Shown here one piece after another: positions 53,981 to 62,602 of a stretch of DNA of 64,000 bases. Location of the stretch: NCBI RefSeq assembly GCF_001682865.1, contig NZ_MAQX01000011.1, positions 1,185,969 through 1,249,968 of the forward strand, written 5' to 3'. A program made the position numbers and the translations under genes. Source of the stretch: Bacillus sp. FJAT-26390 (GTDB lineage: Bacteria > Bacillota > Bacilli > Paenibacillales > Paenibacillaceae). Under the pieces are notes generated by a model. It saw nothing but the letters and a program-made list of their open reading frames with translations, ran no database searches and had not been told where the DNA came from. Every line of letters starts with the position of its first letter. Position 1 is the first letter of the stretch.

Positions 53981-53984
53981 TGGT

Positions 53985-54229
53985 AATTTAAAGTATTCTT
54001 ATAGGAATTATCAAATTATCGATATTCACGTTGTAGAACCAGCTATTTCGCTTAAGTTTTACTTTCATAGGCGTTTAATCATATCCCAGATTCACGAGCC
54101 TCTCTTCATCAACTACACCGAAATGAGATTTTAATGAAGACTGTAAACAACAATTTTTTTAATAATGAACCTTAATGGAGCTAATTGAATTCTGCACAAG
54201 CCATGAATGATTGCAATAACGCCTAACAG
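53985..54229. other. Gene-free stretch, possible gene tail
   Basis: AT-rich with no intact gene. On the minus strand a stop-terminated frame ending at 54075 reads SSLKSHFGVVDEERLVNLGYD, which looks like the C-terminus of some lost protein; family not recognised. Confidence 0.3.
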
Positions 54230-54350
54230 CAAAAAAAATGACCAGCTCAAGGCACTTTGCCTTCTCCGATCATTTTCAAAAGATTTATCAATGAGTCTCA
54301 ATAGGATATAGTAATTTCTTTTTGCCCAAAATTACAGCTGGGATAAGCTT
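54230..54350. repeat. Repeat of the DUF2203 flanking sequences with the gene missing
   Basis: 54238-54284 repeats the terminator found at 42563-42612. Directly adjoining, 54296-54350 repeats the sequence upstream of the DUF2203 gene (ATCAATGAGTCTCAATAGG versus ATCGATAAGCTTCTATAGG; CTTTTTGCCCAAAA shared exactly). The coding region between them at the first locus is absent here. Confidence 0.6.
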
Positions 54351-54372
54351 GACCATGTGTCCATGATCATCG

Positions 54373-54957
54373 TCAAAGCTCTTTCCCTCTCACCTTTGCA
54401 AATATCATCGTATCCCGCAGCGAGCCGTCAATTGCGCATTTTTCAGAACGAAGAATGCCTTCTAACGTAAAACCTAATCGCTCAGCTACTCGCGCGCTTC
54501 GTTGATTTCGTGAGTCGCAGCGTATTTCAACGCGATTGGCGTTTAGATCGTGGACAGCGAAATTCGTTATCGCTTCAGCTGCTTCCGTAATATAACCGTT
54601 GCCGCTAAATGCTGAACGGCCCCAATAGCCGATCTCGAACTTCCGTGATTCCCAATCGATTCGATGAAGACCGCTGCTGCCGATGAGCTGACCTGTCTCC
54701 TTCAAGAAGAGCAATAGCATCAAATCAGTGCGCTCCAGATACCTTAAGCGTGCACGCCTAATGACGATTTCCGATTCCTCAACTGTGGGAATGCTTTGAG
54801 CCCATGGCATCCATGGCTTAAGCTCGTTACTGCTTTCAATGACCGCCTCATTTAGCTGAATTCCGTCTCCCCATTTCGGTGCACGAATGAGCAGTCGATC
54901 GCTTTCAATACTTTCGGGAATGGATAGCAATAATGGATTGGAATTCAATTCGCTCAT
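54373..54957 (-). CDS. GNAT acetyltransferase, RimJ/RimL type
   Basis: A 194-residue N-acetyltransferase. It begins with the SDRLLIRAPKWGDG motif of RimJ/RimL-like proteins and has the acetyl-CoA site region FEIGYWGRSAFSGNGYITEA near 112 and RCDSRNQRSARVAERLGF near 150. It would transfer acetyl from acetyl-CoA to a protein N-terminus or small amine. The second acetyltransferase gene lies 37 bp upstream on the same strand, so the two are probably co-transcribed. Confidence 0.92.
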   Translation of the reverse strand: MSELNSNPLLLSIPESIESDRLLIRAPKWGDGIQLNEAVIESSNELKPWMPWAQSIPTVEESEIVIRRARLRYLERTDLMLLLFLKETGQLIGSSGLHRIDWESRKFEIGYWGRSAFSGNGYITEAAEAITNFAVHDLNANRVEIRCDSRNQRSARVAERLGFTLEGILRSEKCAIDGSLRDTMIFAKVRGKEL

Positions 54958-54994
54958 AAAGGCATGCCTCCTAAATCTAGTTTACTGGTATCAT

Positions 54995-55504
54995 CTATAA
55001 GTTTTTATAATAATACACCGTGTCATGAAGCTCCCCATCTGCAGATTTTGCATAACGGGGAATTCGCCCTGCCTCTATATAATCCATAGCTCGGTATAAT
55101 CGATTTGAGGGATCGCCAGCCCGGGTATCCAAGACGAGCAAACTGCGATTTTGCTCTCTTGCCCTTTCTTCAGCCGCAGCCATCAGGATGTGTCCCAACC
55201 CTTTACGGCGGGCATTCGGATGAACCATGAGCTTCGCAATTTCAGCACGGTGGCTGCCATTAGGGCGCGAGCAGAGATGCAATTGAACAGAACCAACCAT
55301 TTCTCCATTCCGCTCTGCGATCCATAATATAACATCTTCATGGATGACATGTGACCAATACGAAATCGCTTCTGACATACTTAATGGAGGTAAAAAACCG
55401 ATGGAGGCTCCTTCTTCGACTACCTCAACGAGCAAATCTGCTAAATGGACCCTCATATTGTCCGATATTTCCGTCAGCTCACGAACGATAAATTCTGATG
55501 ACAC
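54995..55504 (-). CDS. GNAT acetyltransferase
   Basis: A 169-residue GNAT protein with AEIAKLMVHPNARRKGLGHI near residue 88, the acetyl-CoA pyrophosphate-binding motif (RRKGLG), and LLVLDTRAGDPSNRLYRAMDY near 119. This form is common in stand-alone acetyltransferases that modify antibiotics or amino acids; the substrate is unknown. It precedes the RimJ/RimL-type gene in a likely two-gene operon. Confidence 0.92.
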   Translation of the reverse strand: MSSEFIVRELTEISDNMRVHLADLLVEVVEEGASIGFLPPLSMSEAISYWSHVIHEDVILWIAERNGEMVGSVQLHLCSRPNGSHRAEIAKLMVHPNARRKGLGHILMAAAEERAREQNRSLLVLDTRAGDPSNRLYRAMDYIEAGRIPRYAKSADGELHDTVYYYKNL

Positions 55505-55707
55505 CCTTCATTCCTTCTTTCTTATGCAAAAAGATCTACAACCTTAAAAATATCTATTTCTCCTTTCATCCAAATGAATATCTAGCGCCTGAATAGCGCG
55601 AATCAAAAACTTAATTAATAAGTATAAGCAATAGATGTAGCTTACATAAAATCCCTTTGGATAGCAACCTAGCAAAACAGCTTCATAACGGAGTCAAAAA
55701 AATGGAT

Positions 55708-56049
55708 TTAATTATTCTGGTTCTTTACTCCCCACTCACATAACCCTTCCAAAACGGGCAATAAGGTTTCCGCTTTCTCTGTGAGCCTGTATTCGACTTT
55801 AGGGGGAACTTGAGGGTATTCTGTCCGTTTTACCATTCCATCTGCTTCCAATTCTTTAAGTTGTGAGCTCAACATTTTATAAGTGATAACTCCGATCTGT
55901 CTTTTCAGATCATTAAAGCGAACCGGTCCGTTTTCAGATAGGAGGTAAATAACAATCATTTTCCACTTCCCTCCAATAACCGATAATGTATAACCAAAAG
56001 GCGTATCTTGAATATTTTTAACCTTACCTTTAAATTCAGCCATACTCAT
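55708..56049 (-). CDS. HxlR-family transcriptional regulator
   Basis: A 113-residue winged-helix regulator with the family signature LSVIGGKWKMIVIYLLSENGPVRF near residue 20 and KRTEYPQVPPKVEYRLTEKAE near 75. It lacks the conserved N-terminal Cys of HypR/YodB (the residue here is not Cys), so direct thiol sensing is less likely. It is divergent from the truncated arginase-family gene, with an AGTAC-N15-GTACT operator in the gap. That entire promoter region is duplicated at 62987-63104. Confidence 0.92.
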   Translation of the reverse strand: MSMAEFKGKVKNIQDTPFGYTLSVIGGKWKMIVIYLLSENGPVRFNDLKRQIGVITYKMLSSQLKELEADGMVKRTEYPQVPPKVEYRLTEKAETLLPVLEGLCEWGVKNQNN

Positions 56050-56070
56050 GTTTACACTATCCTTTCTGAA

Positions 56071-56095
56071 AGTACCCGCCTATAATGTGCGTACT
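56071..56095. promoter_or_regulatory. HxlR operator candidate
   Basis: AGTAC-N15-GTACT between the HxlR gene and its divergent neighbour. The same 25-bp layout recurs before the RidA gene. Confidence 0.6.
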
Positions 56096-56153
56096 TTTTT
56101 TTTGTATGTTTACATTTTATACTGGCGTTACTCTAAATAAAGGAGAGAAAAAA

Positions 56154-56600
56154 GTGACTAAACAAACAATACGCTTGCTGATGCCGCAATGGCAAGGGGG
56201 AAACAACCCTAACTACTCTTTTGGAGCCGAACTGCTTGCTTGGCTAGCCCCTGACAATGATCAGCCCCTTATTCATGTCCCCGTTCAAGCTTATGACGGA
56301 ATTCCGCTAGAAAACGAGAACGGTACGTATGGTCGAAAACAGCTGCTTGAGCAATTAGAGGCTGCTCATCATATCATTTATGCTCATAAGCCGGATCGCA
56401 TTGTCATGTTTGGTGGCGACTGCTTAGTCGAACAAGCTCCATTTGCCTATTTAAACGAACGATACAGCGGGGAATTAGGGTTGGTTTGGATCGATGCACA
56501 CAAAATAGTGAACCCGCGCCTCGCGCGCGGGTCAATGGAGACGGTAAAGGAAATATGGATAACGGTGGCGGTATGGATATGGGCACCCTTTTGTTATTGA
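56154..56600 (+). pseudogene. Truncated arginase/agmatinase-family gene
   Basis: GTG 56154 follows AAGGAGAG. The product matches the first half of arginase-family proteins: SFGAELLAWLAPDN, VMFGGDCLVEQAPFAYL and GLVWIDAH, where the metal-binding HxD motif (DAHPD) should follow. At that point (about 56508) the sequence changes to unrelated codons (KIVNPRLARGSM) and stops 30 codons later. The join contains a CCCGCGC/GCGCGGG inverted repeat. Without the second half the metal site cannot form, so the product is presumably inactive. Confidence 0.8.
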
Positions 56601-57457
56601 GCACCGGCGAACTTACGAGAGGTAGTCCGATACGTCGTCGGTGACATCCCTTTTCTAGCCGTAAACTGTTTGATAAAGTAGGTATCATACTCAAATCCAG
56701 TAGCGCGCGCGATTTCATTAAGGCTCATATCTGTATGTACCAAAAGGTCACTCGCAACCTTTAAGCGATGTGAAAGCAAATAACCAATCGCTGTATTCCC
56801 GCACCTTTCCTGAAACCTCTTATTTAGAGTCACGCGGTTCAAATGAGCACACTTCGTCAGATCCTCCAATGAAATCTTTGTCGGATAATTCGTGTGGATA
56901 TAGTCTAACGCTACATCGACAGGTGAGTGTTCGCTATTTCGATTCAATTCCTCCAACAACCCCAAAATTTGAATGAGGTACTTTTTTATTCGGCACACCC
57001 AGAGTGCATCACTTTGCGCCTGCACTTCCATGCCAAGTACGAAAAACCATTCAAATAATAGCGGGTATGCCTTTTCCGTTACACGAGGCACTCCTGCATA
57101 CAGATTATGACTTTGAAAAAGAGAAAGTCCTGTTTGTATTCTAGGCGCTGCAGGTAAATAATCCATCGTTTCGGAAAGCGTAATGGTGTTAAGAAATTCA
57201 GGATGAAAACGAAAGGATTGCGCAGATACATTAATCTTTTCAACCACTTGCAAATGAGCGTCTTCTGCCAAGCAAAGGACACCAGGAGCACTAATAGATA
57301 TTGGACGTTGGTTCAGTACCCCCTTTATACTTCCAGACGTTATAAAAATCAGCGTAAACCGTTCTGGATACGGAAGAATGCCAAAATCCTCCACGGCTAC
57401 AAATTCTATGTTCACGGTACGTTCTTTGTATCTGTCTACTTGTGGCATAGTGATCAC
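56594..57457 (-). CDS. AraC-family transcriptional regulator
   Basis: A 287-residue regulator: N-terminal cupin-like sensor domain (about 15-140) and C-terminal AraC double helix-turn-helix (ISLEDLTKCAHLNRVTLNKR near 190; MSLNEIARATGFEYDTYFIK near 240). It is divergent from the epoxide hydrolase gene, the usual placement of a local activator. Its 3' end overlaps the disrupted tail of the arginase-family fragment by seven bases. Confidence 0.93.
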   Translation of the reverse strand: MITMPQVDRYKERTVNIEFVAVEDFGILPYPERFTLIFITSGSIKGVLNQRPISISAPGVLCLAEDAHLQVVEKINVSAQSFRFHPEFLNTITLSETMDYLPAAPRIQTGLSLFQSHNLYAGVPRVTEKAYPLLFEWFFVLGMEVQAQSDALWVCRIKKYLIQILGLLEELNRNSEHSPVDVALDYIHTNYPTKISLEDLTKCAHLNRVTLNKRFQERCGNTAIGYLLSHRLKVASDLLVHTDMSLNEIARATGFEYDTYFIKQFTARKGMSPTTYRTTSRKFAGAQ

Positions 57458-57555
57458 CTATCCAATAGTATAGTTGGTTGCTTCACTTATGCCAGTGTAA
57501 CATACAAGTTCAGCAGATATAATCATGTTGAAGATGAACAAAAAGGGAGGAAATC

Positions 57556-58725
57556 ATGATGGCTGCTGAACGGTTTCATATCCATGTCTCCGATGAAGTC
57601 CTTGACGATCTACAATACAGGCTTCATCACATCCGTTGGCCCGATCAATTAGAAAACGCAGGCTGGGAGAGAGGAACAGACTTAAGTTATTTAAAATCAC
57701 TCGTTTCATATTGGAGAGATCATTACGACTGGCGCGCGCAAGAATCCAAGTTGAATCGCTTTTCCCAGTATCGTTGCCATATTGATGGGATACATGTGCA
57801 CTTCGTACACGAACGCGGCAAAGGACCTGACCCTCTGCCCATTATCCTTACCCATGGATGGCCCGACAGTTACCTTCGTTATCAAAAAATGATTCCTCTT
57901 CTTACGGATCCTGCCAGTTACGGAGGAAATCCTGAGGACTCTTTTGATGTCATTGTTCCATCCTTACCTGGTTTCGGATTTTCTAGTCGCCCTAATCGGC
58001 CTGGCGTCAACAATTTTTTTGTCTCCCAGATGTGGAGTAAACTGGTGACAAAAGAATTAGGCTACAAAAAAATTGCCGCAGCAGGCGGAGATATTGGCTC
58101 CGGTGTTACAAGATATCTGGCATCCAATTATCCCGAGCTTTTATTTGGTATCCATCTAACTGATGTTGGCATTGTAAGGAGTCTCATGGCTTCACTGGAT
58201 AAGCCGGAAGTTTCTGAAGAAGAGCTGATATATAAGAAAAACGCTTCCGAATGGATCTTGCAAGAAGGAGGCTATATGTCCATTCAATCGACAAAGCCTC
58301 AGACTCTTGCTTATGGACTTTCCGATTCGCCGGTAGGTTTGGCAGCTTGGATAATCGAGAAATTTCGCGCATGGAGCGATTGTCAGGGTGACCTCAACCA
58401 GAAATACAGCAAGGATGAGTTGTTGACTCATATTATGATCTATTGGGTGACTAACACCATAGGATCATCAACTCGCATGTACTATGAAAATTCGCATTCC
58501 TTGCCACCACTAGGTCGCATAGAAGTTCCGACAGGGATGGCCATATTTCCCGAGGATATATTGCTGCCTCCTAAATCCTGGGCTGTGCGCAATCTGAATG
58601 TAACTCGTTGGACCACAATGCCTTCCGGCGGGCATTTTACTGCTATGGAAGAACCGGAACTGCTGGCCAATGACATACGTGAATTCTACAGACCTATTAG
58701 AAAGAAAAATAATCATTCTGAATAG
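57556..58725 (+). CDS. Epoxide hydrolase (microsomal-type, EHN domain)
   Basis: The 389-residue alpha/beta hydrolase has an N-terminal EHN domain (DDLQYRLHHIRWPD near 17) and the catalytic core: oxyanion-hole HGWP at 100-103, nucleophile Asp179 in GGDIGSG and catalytic His360 in GGHFTAMEEP. It opens epoxides to vicinal diols. The residue after the nucleophile is Ile where Trp is common (GGDWGS). GGGAGG precedes the ATG. The AraC regulator transcribed divergently from the same 98-bp gap is the likely controller. Confidence 0.92.
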   Translation: MMAAERFHIHVSDEVLDDLQYRLHHIRWPDQLENAGWERGTDLSYLKSLVSYWRDHYDWRAQESKLNRFSQYRCHIDGIHVHFVHERGKGPDPLPIILTHGWPDSYLRYQKMIPLLTDPASYGGNPEDSFDVIVPSLPGFGFSSRPNRPGVNNFFVSQMWSKLVTKELGYKKIAAAGGDIGSGVTRYLASNYPELLFGIHLTDVGIVRSLMASLDKPEVSEEELIYKKNASEWILQEGGYMSIQSTKPQTLAYGLSDSPVGLAAWIIEKFRAWSDCQGDLNQKYSKDELLTHIMIYWVTNTIGSSTRMYYENSHSLPPLGRIEVPTGMAIFPEDILLPPKSWAVRNLNVTRWTTMPSGGHFTAMEEPELLANDIREFYRPIRKKNNHSE

Positions 58726-58855
58726 GTCATCTAAACACATTTTTGCTCTTATCAACAAAAGAGAGCCATAGCAAAAATTCTCCTATTGAATGGAGTGGAC
58801 GAGACAACATTCAATGGAAGGATTTTGGTATGGCTCACTATCGGATTAACGTATT

Positions 58856-60095
58856 TTACCAAAACTTGATTCTGTCCTCTGGGGCAATGTACATCGCATC
58901 GCCTTCTTTGACTTTAAATGTGGAGTAGAAATCATCGGTGTTGGCAGCCACGACATTTACCCTGAATTTTACTGGCGGGTTAGGATCGATGACTAGAAGG
59001 ATTTGTTCAATCTCAGGACGAGCCTTCTGTCTCCAAACGGTTGCCCATGATTGATAGAACTCTTGAAGATTTGCATCCGGCAATAGTTTTGTCGCTTCAA
59101 GAGCAACCATCAGCCCGCCAATGTCTGCAATATTTTCTGGTACTGTCCTTTGTCCATTGACTTTTTGGCCCAGATACTCAACTTTGTTGTATTGGTCAAC
59201 AACGGCCTTTGCTTTGGCTTCGAATTTCTTGTAGTCTTCTTCTGTCCACCAATTGATCCTATTTCCAACCTCATCATATTTTGATCCGTTTGTATCAAAG
59301 GCGTGAGAGATTTCGTGCCCAATAATCCCGCCTATGGCTCCATAATTCTGGCTTGCGCTTTGATTTTTATCATAAAATGGCGCCCGAAGACCTGCAGCAG
59401 GAAGCGTAACCGTGTTTTTCAGCGGTTCATAGAATGCACCCGCAGAATTTGCAGACATTCTCCACTCATCCCGATCAACGGGTTGATCAATTTTAGCAAA
59501 GTTGTTTTTAGTGATTATCGTTTGTATGAATCGATTGTTCTCATATAACGACTTATTTTCATCCACCTTTAACATCGAATACATGTCATCCAGCTTGTCG
59601 GGATAGCCAATATGTACTTTCATGGCATCCAGTTTTTTAATCGCTTCTGTCTTCGTTTTCTCAGACATCCAGTCATTTTTAAGCAGCTTATTTCTGTAAA
59701 TTCCAATCATGTTTTCAACCATGCCAGTAACATCTTGCTTGGCTTCTGCTCCAAGATATGTCTTGCCAGTAGTTTCCAGCAACATCTTTGAAAGCAGCAT
59801 TTACGATATTATAAACCGTGTCTTCGATTGGCGGCATTTTTTGACCACCTATTGTTCTGCCCAATTGAGTTGATTTTTCTACATACTCATCGGACAGCAT
59901 AGCGGCGGAGTTTAATACAAAGGTCGCGTACGTCCAGCTTTTTATTTTTTTCCAATTTTTTTCGTTCATAAACTTATCCAGATTTTCAAAATAGTCTAAT
60001 TTCATGACGGAAACCTTCTCGGGTTTTTTGCCGGTAACATCTACCAACAATTTTTCAAGGTCAATATTTTTGCTATAGGCACTTAGCTTCTTCAC
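58856..60095 (-). pseudogene. Frameshifted, N-terminally truncated M13 metallopeptidase
   Basis: Two overlapping frames together give the neprilysin/PepO family. The upstream frame (60095-59715) reads KIKSWTYATFVLNSAAMLSD and AFKDVAGNYW. After a frame change near 59780 the second frame continues GKTYLGAEAKQDVTGMVENM, then the zinc motif GHEISHAFD, NENIADIGG-type ENIADIGGL and ends at KFW-type EDRIKFW. The family is normally about 650-700 residues; the first about 250 including any signal peptide are missing. It is not expected to be functional. Confidence 0.85.
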
Positions 60096-60133
60096 TGTTT
60101 GATATGAGAAGAATAATAAGATTAAAAATATGC

Positions 60134-60164
60134 TTGCGCATAACGTTACGTCGTGCGCTATACT
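60134..60164 (+). promoter_or_regulatory. MerR-type promoter with 19-bp spacer and dyad
   Basis: TTGCGC and TATACT are separated by 19 bp, the overlong spacing typical of MerR-controlled promoters. GCGCA and TGCGC form a dyad within it around TAACGTTACG. It directly precedes the MerR gene, implying autoregulation. Confidence 0.7.
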
Positions 60165-60179
60165 GATGCTGGAAAGGGG

Positions 60180-60938
60180 TTGAGAACGATAAGCAAGACG
60201 TATTATACCATTGGTTCACTCGCCAAACTGACCTCAACGACGGTGCGTACACTTGATTTTTATGATCACAAGGGTCTGCTCAAGCCAAGCGGCTACAATG
60301 AACAGGGTCACCGGACTTATACCGACGAGGATTTGTTCCGTCTCCAACAAATATTGGCCTTAAAATATTTAGACCTCTCCTTGGATGAAATCGGCAAGTA
60401 TTTGGAGCAGGGCGGCAAGGATTATAAAACCTCTCTGGACATGCAATACGAGCTGCTGCTGCAGAAGCAGCAGCATATCCAGCGCGTTATGGCTACGATT
60501 GAACGGGTAAGAGCGATTGTTAAGGATAACGATACGATTGATCCCCAGCTCATCATGCTGATGATTAATGCCATTCAGCAGGAAGGAGAGATGAAGCAGT
60601 GGCTCTTCGATCGGCTGCCGGATGAATTCGTAGAATCTATATTTGTCAGTGGAGCAAGCTTGGAACATGAGATCATGATTGTGTTTAATGATCTGCTCGT
60701 CATGTCCAAGCAAGGGCTGCAACCGGAACATCCGCTTGTACAGGAGCGTGGACTTAGCCTGAAGCTGATACTCGATCGGTTGCTGGCGCAACCGCTAGAG
60801 GAGCTTGGGATGAGCGAAACGGGAAAAATTTTGATGGAAATGGAGTTTCCAAGTAACTTTCAGCCGGACTTTATTAACTACTTGCTTGAAGTGTTTGGTC
60901 ATCTGATCATTGGTTCAAAGGGAGGAGAAGGCGAATGA
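60180..60938 (+). CDS. MerR-family transcriptional regulator
   Basis: About 250 residues. The N-terminal MerR helix-turn-helix is YYTIGSLAKLTSTTVRTLDF with wing YDHKGLLKPSGYNEQGHRTY, followed by a coiled coil (about 85-130) and a C-terminal effector domain without Cys-rich metal motif, so a drug-type rather than metal sensor. The longest frame begins with GTG 60153 inside the -10 element and is rejected. TTG 60180 touches the AAGGGG site; an ATA at 60189 is nine bases from it. The true start is uncertain. A broken frame is coupled to its stop (ATGA). Confidence 0.88.
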   Translation: MRTISKTYYTIGSLAKLTSTTVRTLDFYDHKGLLKPSGYNEQGHRTYTDEDLFRLQQILALKYLDLSLDEIGKYLEQGGKDYKTSLDMQYELLLQKQQHIQRVMATIERVRAIVKDNDTIDPQLIMLMINAIQQEGEMKQWLFDRLPDEFVESIFVSGASLEHEIMIVFNDLLVMSKQGLQPEHPLVQERGLSLKLILDRLLAQPLEELGMSETGKILMEMEFPSNFQPDFINYLLEVFGHLIIGSKGGEGE

Positions 60939-61097
60939 TCAGAATTAATGTGAACACCCCTACAATCCGCTCGAGCAGTTGAGCCAGGGCGCTGGCGTTG
61001 ACCCGACTAATCGCTCAATAAGCTTAATCCGAAAGACGTCCTGAATAGTCATTTAAAATCTCTAACCATCCAGACCGCTTATTATTATCCCCACTAG
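60935..61097 (+). pseudogene. Broken reading frame coupled to the MerR gene
   Basis: ATG 60935 has a strong GGGAGGAG site and overlaps the MerR stop. It reads MIRINVNT, then continues out of frame as PYNPLEQLSQGAGVDPTNRS and, after another shift, NPKDVLNSHLKSLTIQTAYYYPH and stop. The pieces look like protein sequence broken by two frameshifts and perhaps an internal deletion. I do not recognise the family. Confidence 0.4.
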
Positions 61098-61115
61098 AAG
61101 GAGTTGTATATACAG

Positions 61116-62375
61116 ATGAAAAAACTTAGCGCTTCAATACTTTCCCTAGTCTTGCTTACATCGACATTCTCTTCCATTCAAGCAGCAGATAATTCCTTGT
61201 CCGTACGGCTAAATGGCGAGCAAATCCAGTTTGGCAAGTCCGCGCCGATCGTAGAAAAAGGAGTTACGCTCGTCCCGATCCGCTCTCTTCTGAATAATAT
61301 GGGAATAAAAGTGAAATGGGATGAAGTAACCCGTACTATCAGCGGTACCAAAGAAGGCCTCTCCTTTTCCCTGCAAATTGGCAGCACGAAGGCAACTGCA
61401 AATGGAAAAGCAGTTCAGCTGGATGTAGCGCCTAAACAAACCGGAAATGTAACATATGTCCCGATCCGTTTTGTCGCTGAAGCTGCAGGCTATCAGGTTG
61501 CCTGGAACCCGTCGCTGCATAGGGTCACCCTTACCTCAAAGCAGCAATCCGAAGGAGGCCGCGGTTTTCTATGGAAAATAGAAAATAAGGGCAACACGGT
61601 GTATTTGCTTGGTACAATACATCTAGCCGATGGAAGCATGTATCCGCTGCGTCCGGAGATTGAGAATGCGTTCAAAGCTGCTGACTACTTGGGCGTAGAG
61701 GTCGACCTCATGAAGGGACCTTCTGAGGAATCAAAGAAACTGATAGCGGATTTGAGTGTTTATAAAGACGGAACAAAACTGCAGGATCATATCTCCGCAG
61801 AAACATATAAAAAAGTTACAGCATTCTTGAAAGCACAGGGACTTCCGGAAAATAGCTTCGATAACTTTAAGACGTGGTTCGTCGAGAAACAAATACTATA
61901 TATTAAAAGCTCACAAGGCGAGCAAAAACAGGATATGGGTATTGACAGGTACCTGATGGAAAAAGCCTATAAAGCTAAAAAGCCGGTTATTTCACTGGAA
62001 AATATGGAGCTCCAGTTCCAGGCGATGGACAACTTCTCTGACTCGCTGAATGAAAGGTTACTGCTTCAAAATCTGGAGCCAGGTTCTCCGAACCCGCCTA
62101 CCCCAGATGTATCGTTAGATTTTTTGGCTAAAATGTGGAGTGAGGGCGATTATGACGCCTTGGCTGAAGCGTCCAAATTTATTGGCTTTGATGCTGAATG
62201 GGTGAAAGCCCAGATGGTTGACCGCAATGTACCTATGGTCGAGAAGATTAAAGGCTATTTGAACAGTGGTAAAAAAGAAACGTATTTTATTGGAGTTGGA
62301 TCGCTGCATTTGCTGGGTGACGTGGGTATGGTTACATTGCTGGAGAAGGAAGGCTTTAAGCTGGAAAAACAGTAG
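61116..62375 (+). CDS. Secreted TraB/GumN protein with copper-amine-oxidase-N domain (paralogue)
   Basis: The 419-residue precursor has signal peptide MKKLSASILSLVLLTSTFSSIQA, a stalk-like copper-amine-oxidase-N domain with repeats EKGVTLVPIRSLLNNMGI and NVTYVPIRFVAEAAGY, and a TraB/GumN domain starting GRGFLWKIENKGNTVYLLGT and ending KETYFIGVGSLHLLGDVG. ATG 61116 lies about 11 bases after AAGGAG; a TTG four codons earlier overlaps it. It has the same architecture as the gene at 30216, with closely similar motifs throughout, so the two are paralogues. A terminator follows. Confidence 0.88.
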   Translation: MKKLSASILSLVLLTSTFSSIQAADNSLSVRLNGEQIQFGKSAPIVEKGVTLVPIRSLLNNMGIKVKWDEVTRTISGTKEGLSFSLQIGSTKATANGKAVQLDVAPKQTGNVTYVPIRFVAEAAGYQVAWNPSLHRVTLTSKQQSEGGRGFLWKIENKGNTVYLLGTIHLADGSMYPLRPEIENAFKAADYLGVEVDLMKGPSEESKKLIADLSVYKDGTKLQDHISAETYKKVTAFLKAQGLPENSFDNFKTWFVEKQILYIKSSQGEQKQDMGIDRYLMEKAYKAKKPVISLENMELQFQAMDNFSDSLNERLLLQNLEPGSPNPPTPDVSLDFLAKMWSEGDYDALAEASKFIGFDAEWVKAQMVDRNVPMVEKIKGYLNSGKKETYFIGVGSLHLLGDVGMVTLLEKEGFKLEKQ

Positions 62376-62403
62376 CACTTATATACTCATTGTTCATGAC
62401 ACG

Positions 62404-62435
62404 ACAGGGCTAACCGTTAGGTTGGCCCTGTTCTT
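62404..62435 (+). terminator. Terminator of the second TraB/GumN gene
   Basis: ACAGGGCTAACC pairs with GGTTGGCCCTGT (one G-T) across four bases, followed by TCTTTATTT. Confidence 0.85.
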
Positions 62436-62497
62436 TATTTGGCTAAGAGATTTTTTGTCACTATGTAGCACGGTATATGGGACTTCCGCCTTCCTTA

Positions 62498-62532
62498 TCG
62501 TCATGCGCTATACTGGTGCAAGAATGGGGCTG
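62498..62532 (+). repeat. Partial copy of the MerR promoter/start region
   Basis: CGTCATGCGCTATACTGG and what follows match 28 of 34 bases of the MerR -10/start region at 60149-60182. No MerR frame follows and the -35 is absent, so it looks like a fragment of a duplicated locus in the 227-bp gap before RidA. Confidence 0.5.
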
Positions 62533-62602
62533 CTTTATGCCAATGGCGGTGGCGCCTATCCAAGACCCGACCGCTCTTGTTGCGCTAACCACGGTAACCG
62601 AG

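Noticed and set aside
54075..54145. Gene-tail-like peptide SSLKSHFGVVDEERLVNLGYD on the minus strand
   Set aside because: Too short to assign and not continued upstream in frame; mentioned in the intergenic entry only.
56404..56718. 104-codon minus-strand frame across the arginase break point
   Set aside because: It overlaps the end of the AraC gene in another frame and shows no recognisable protein features.
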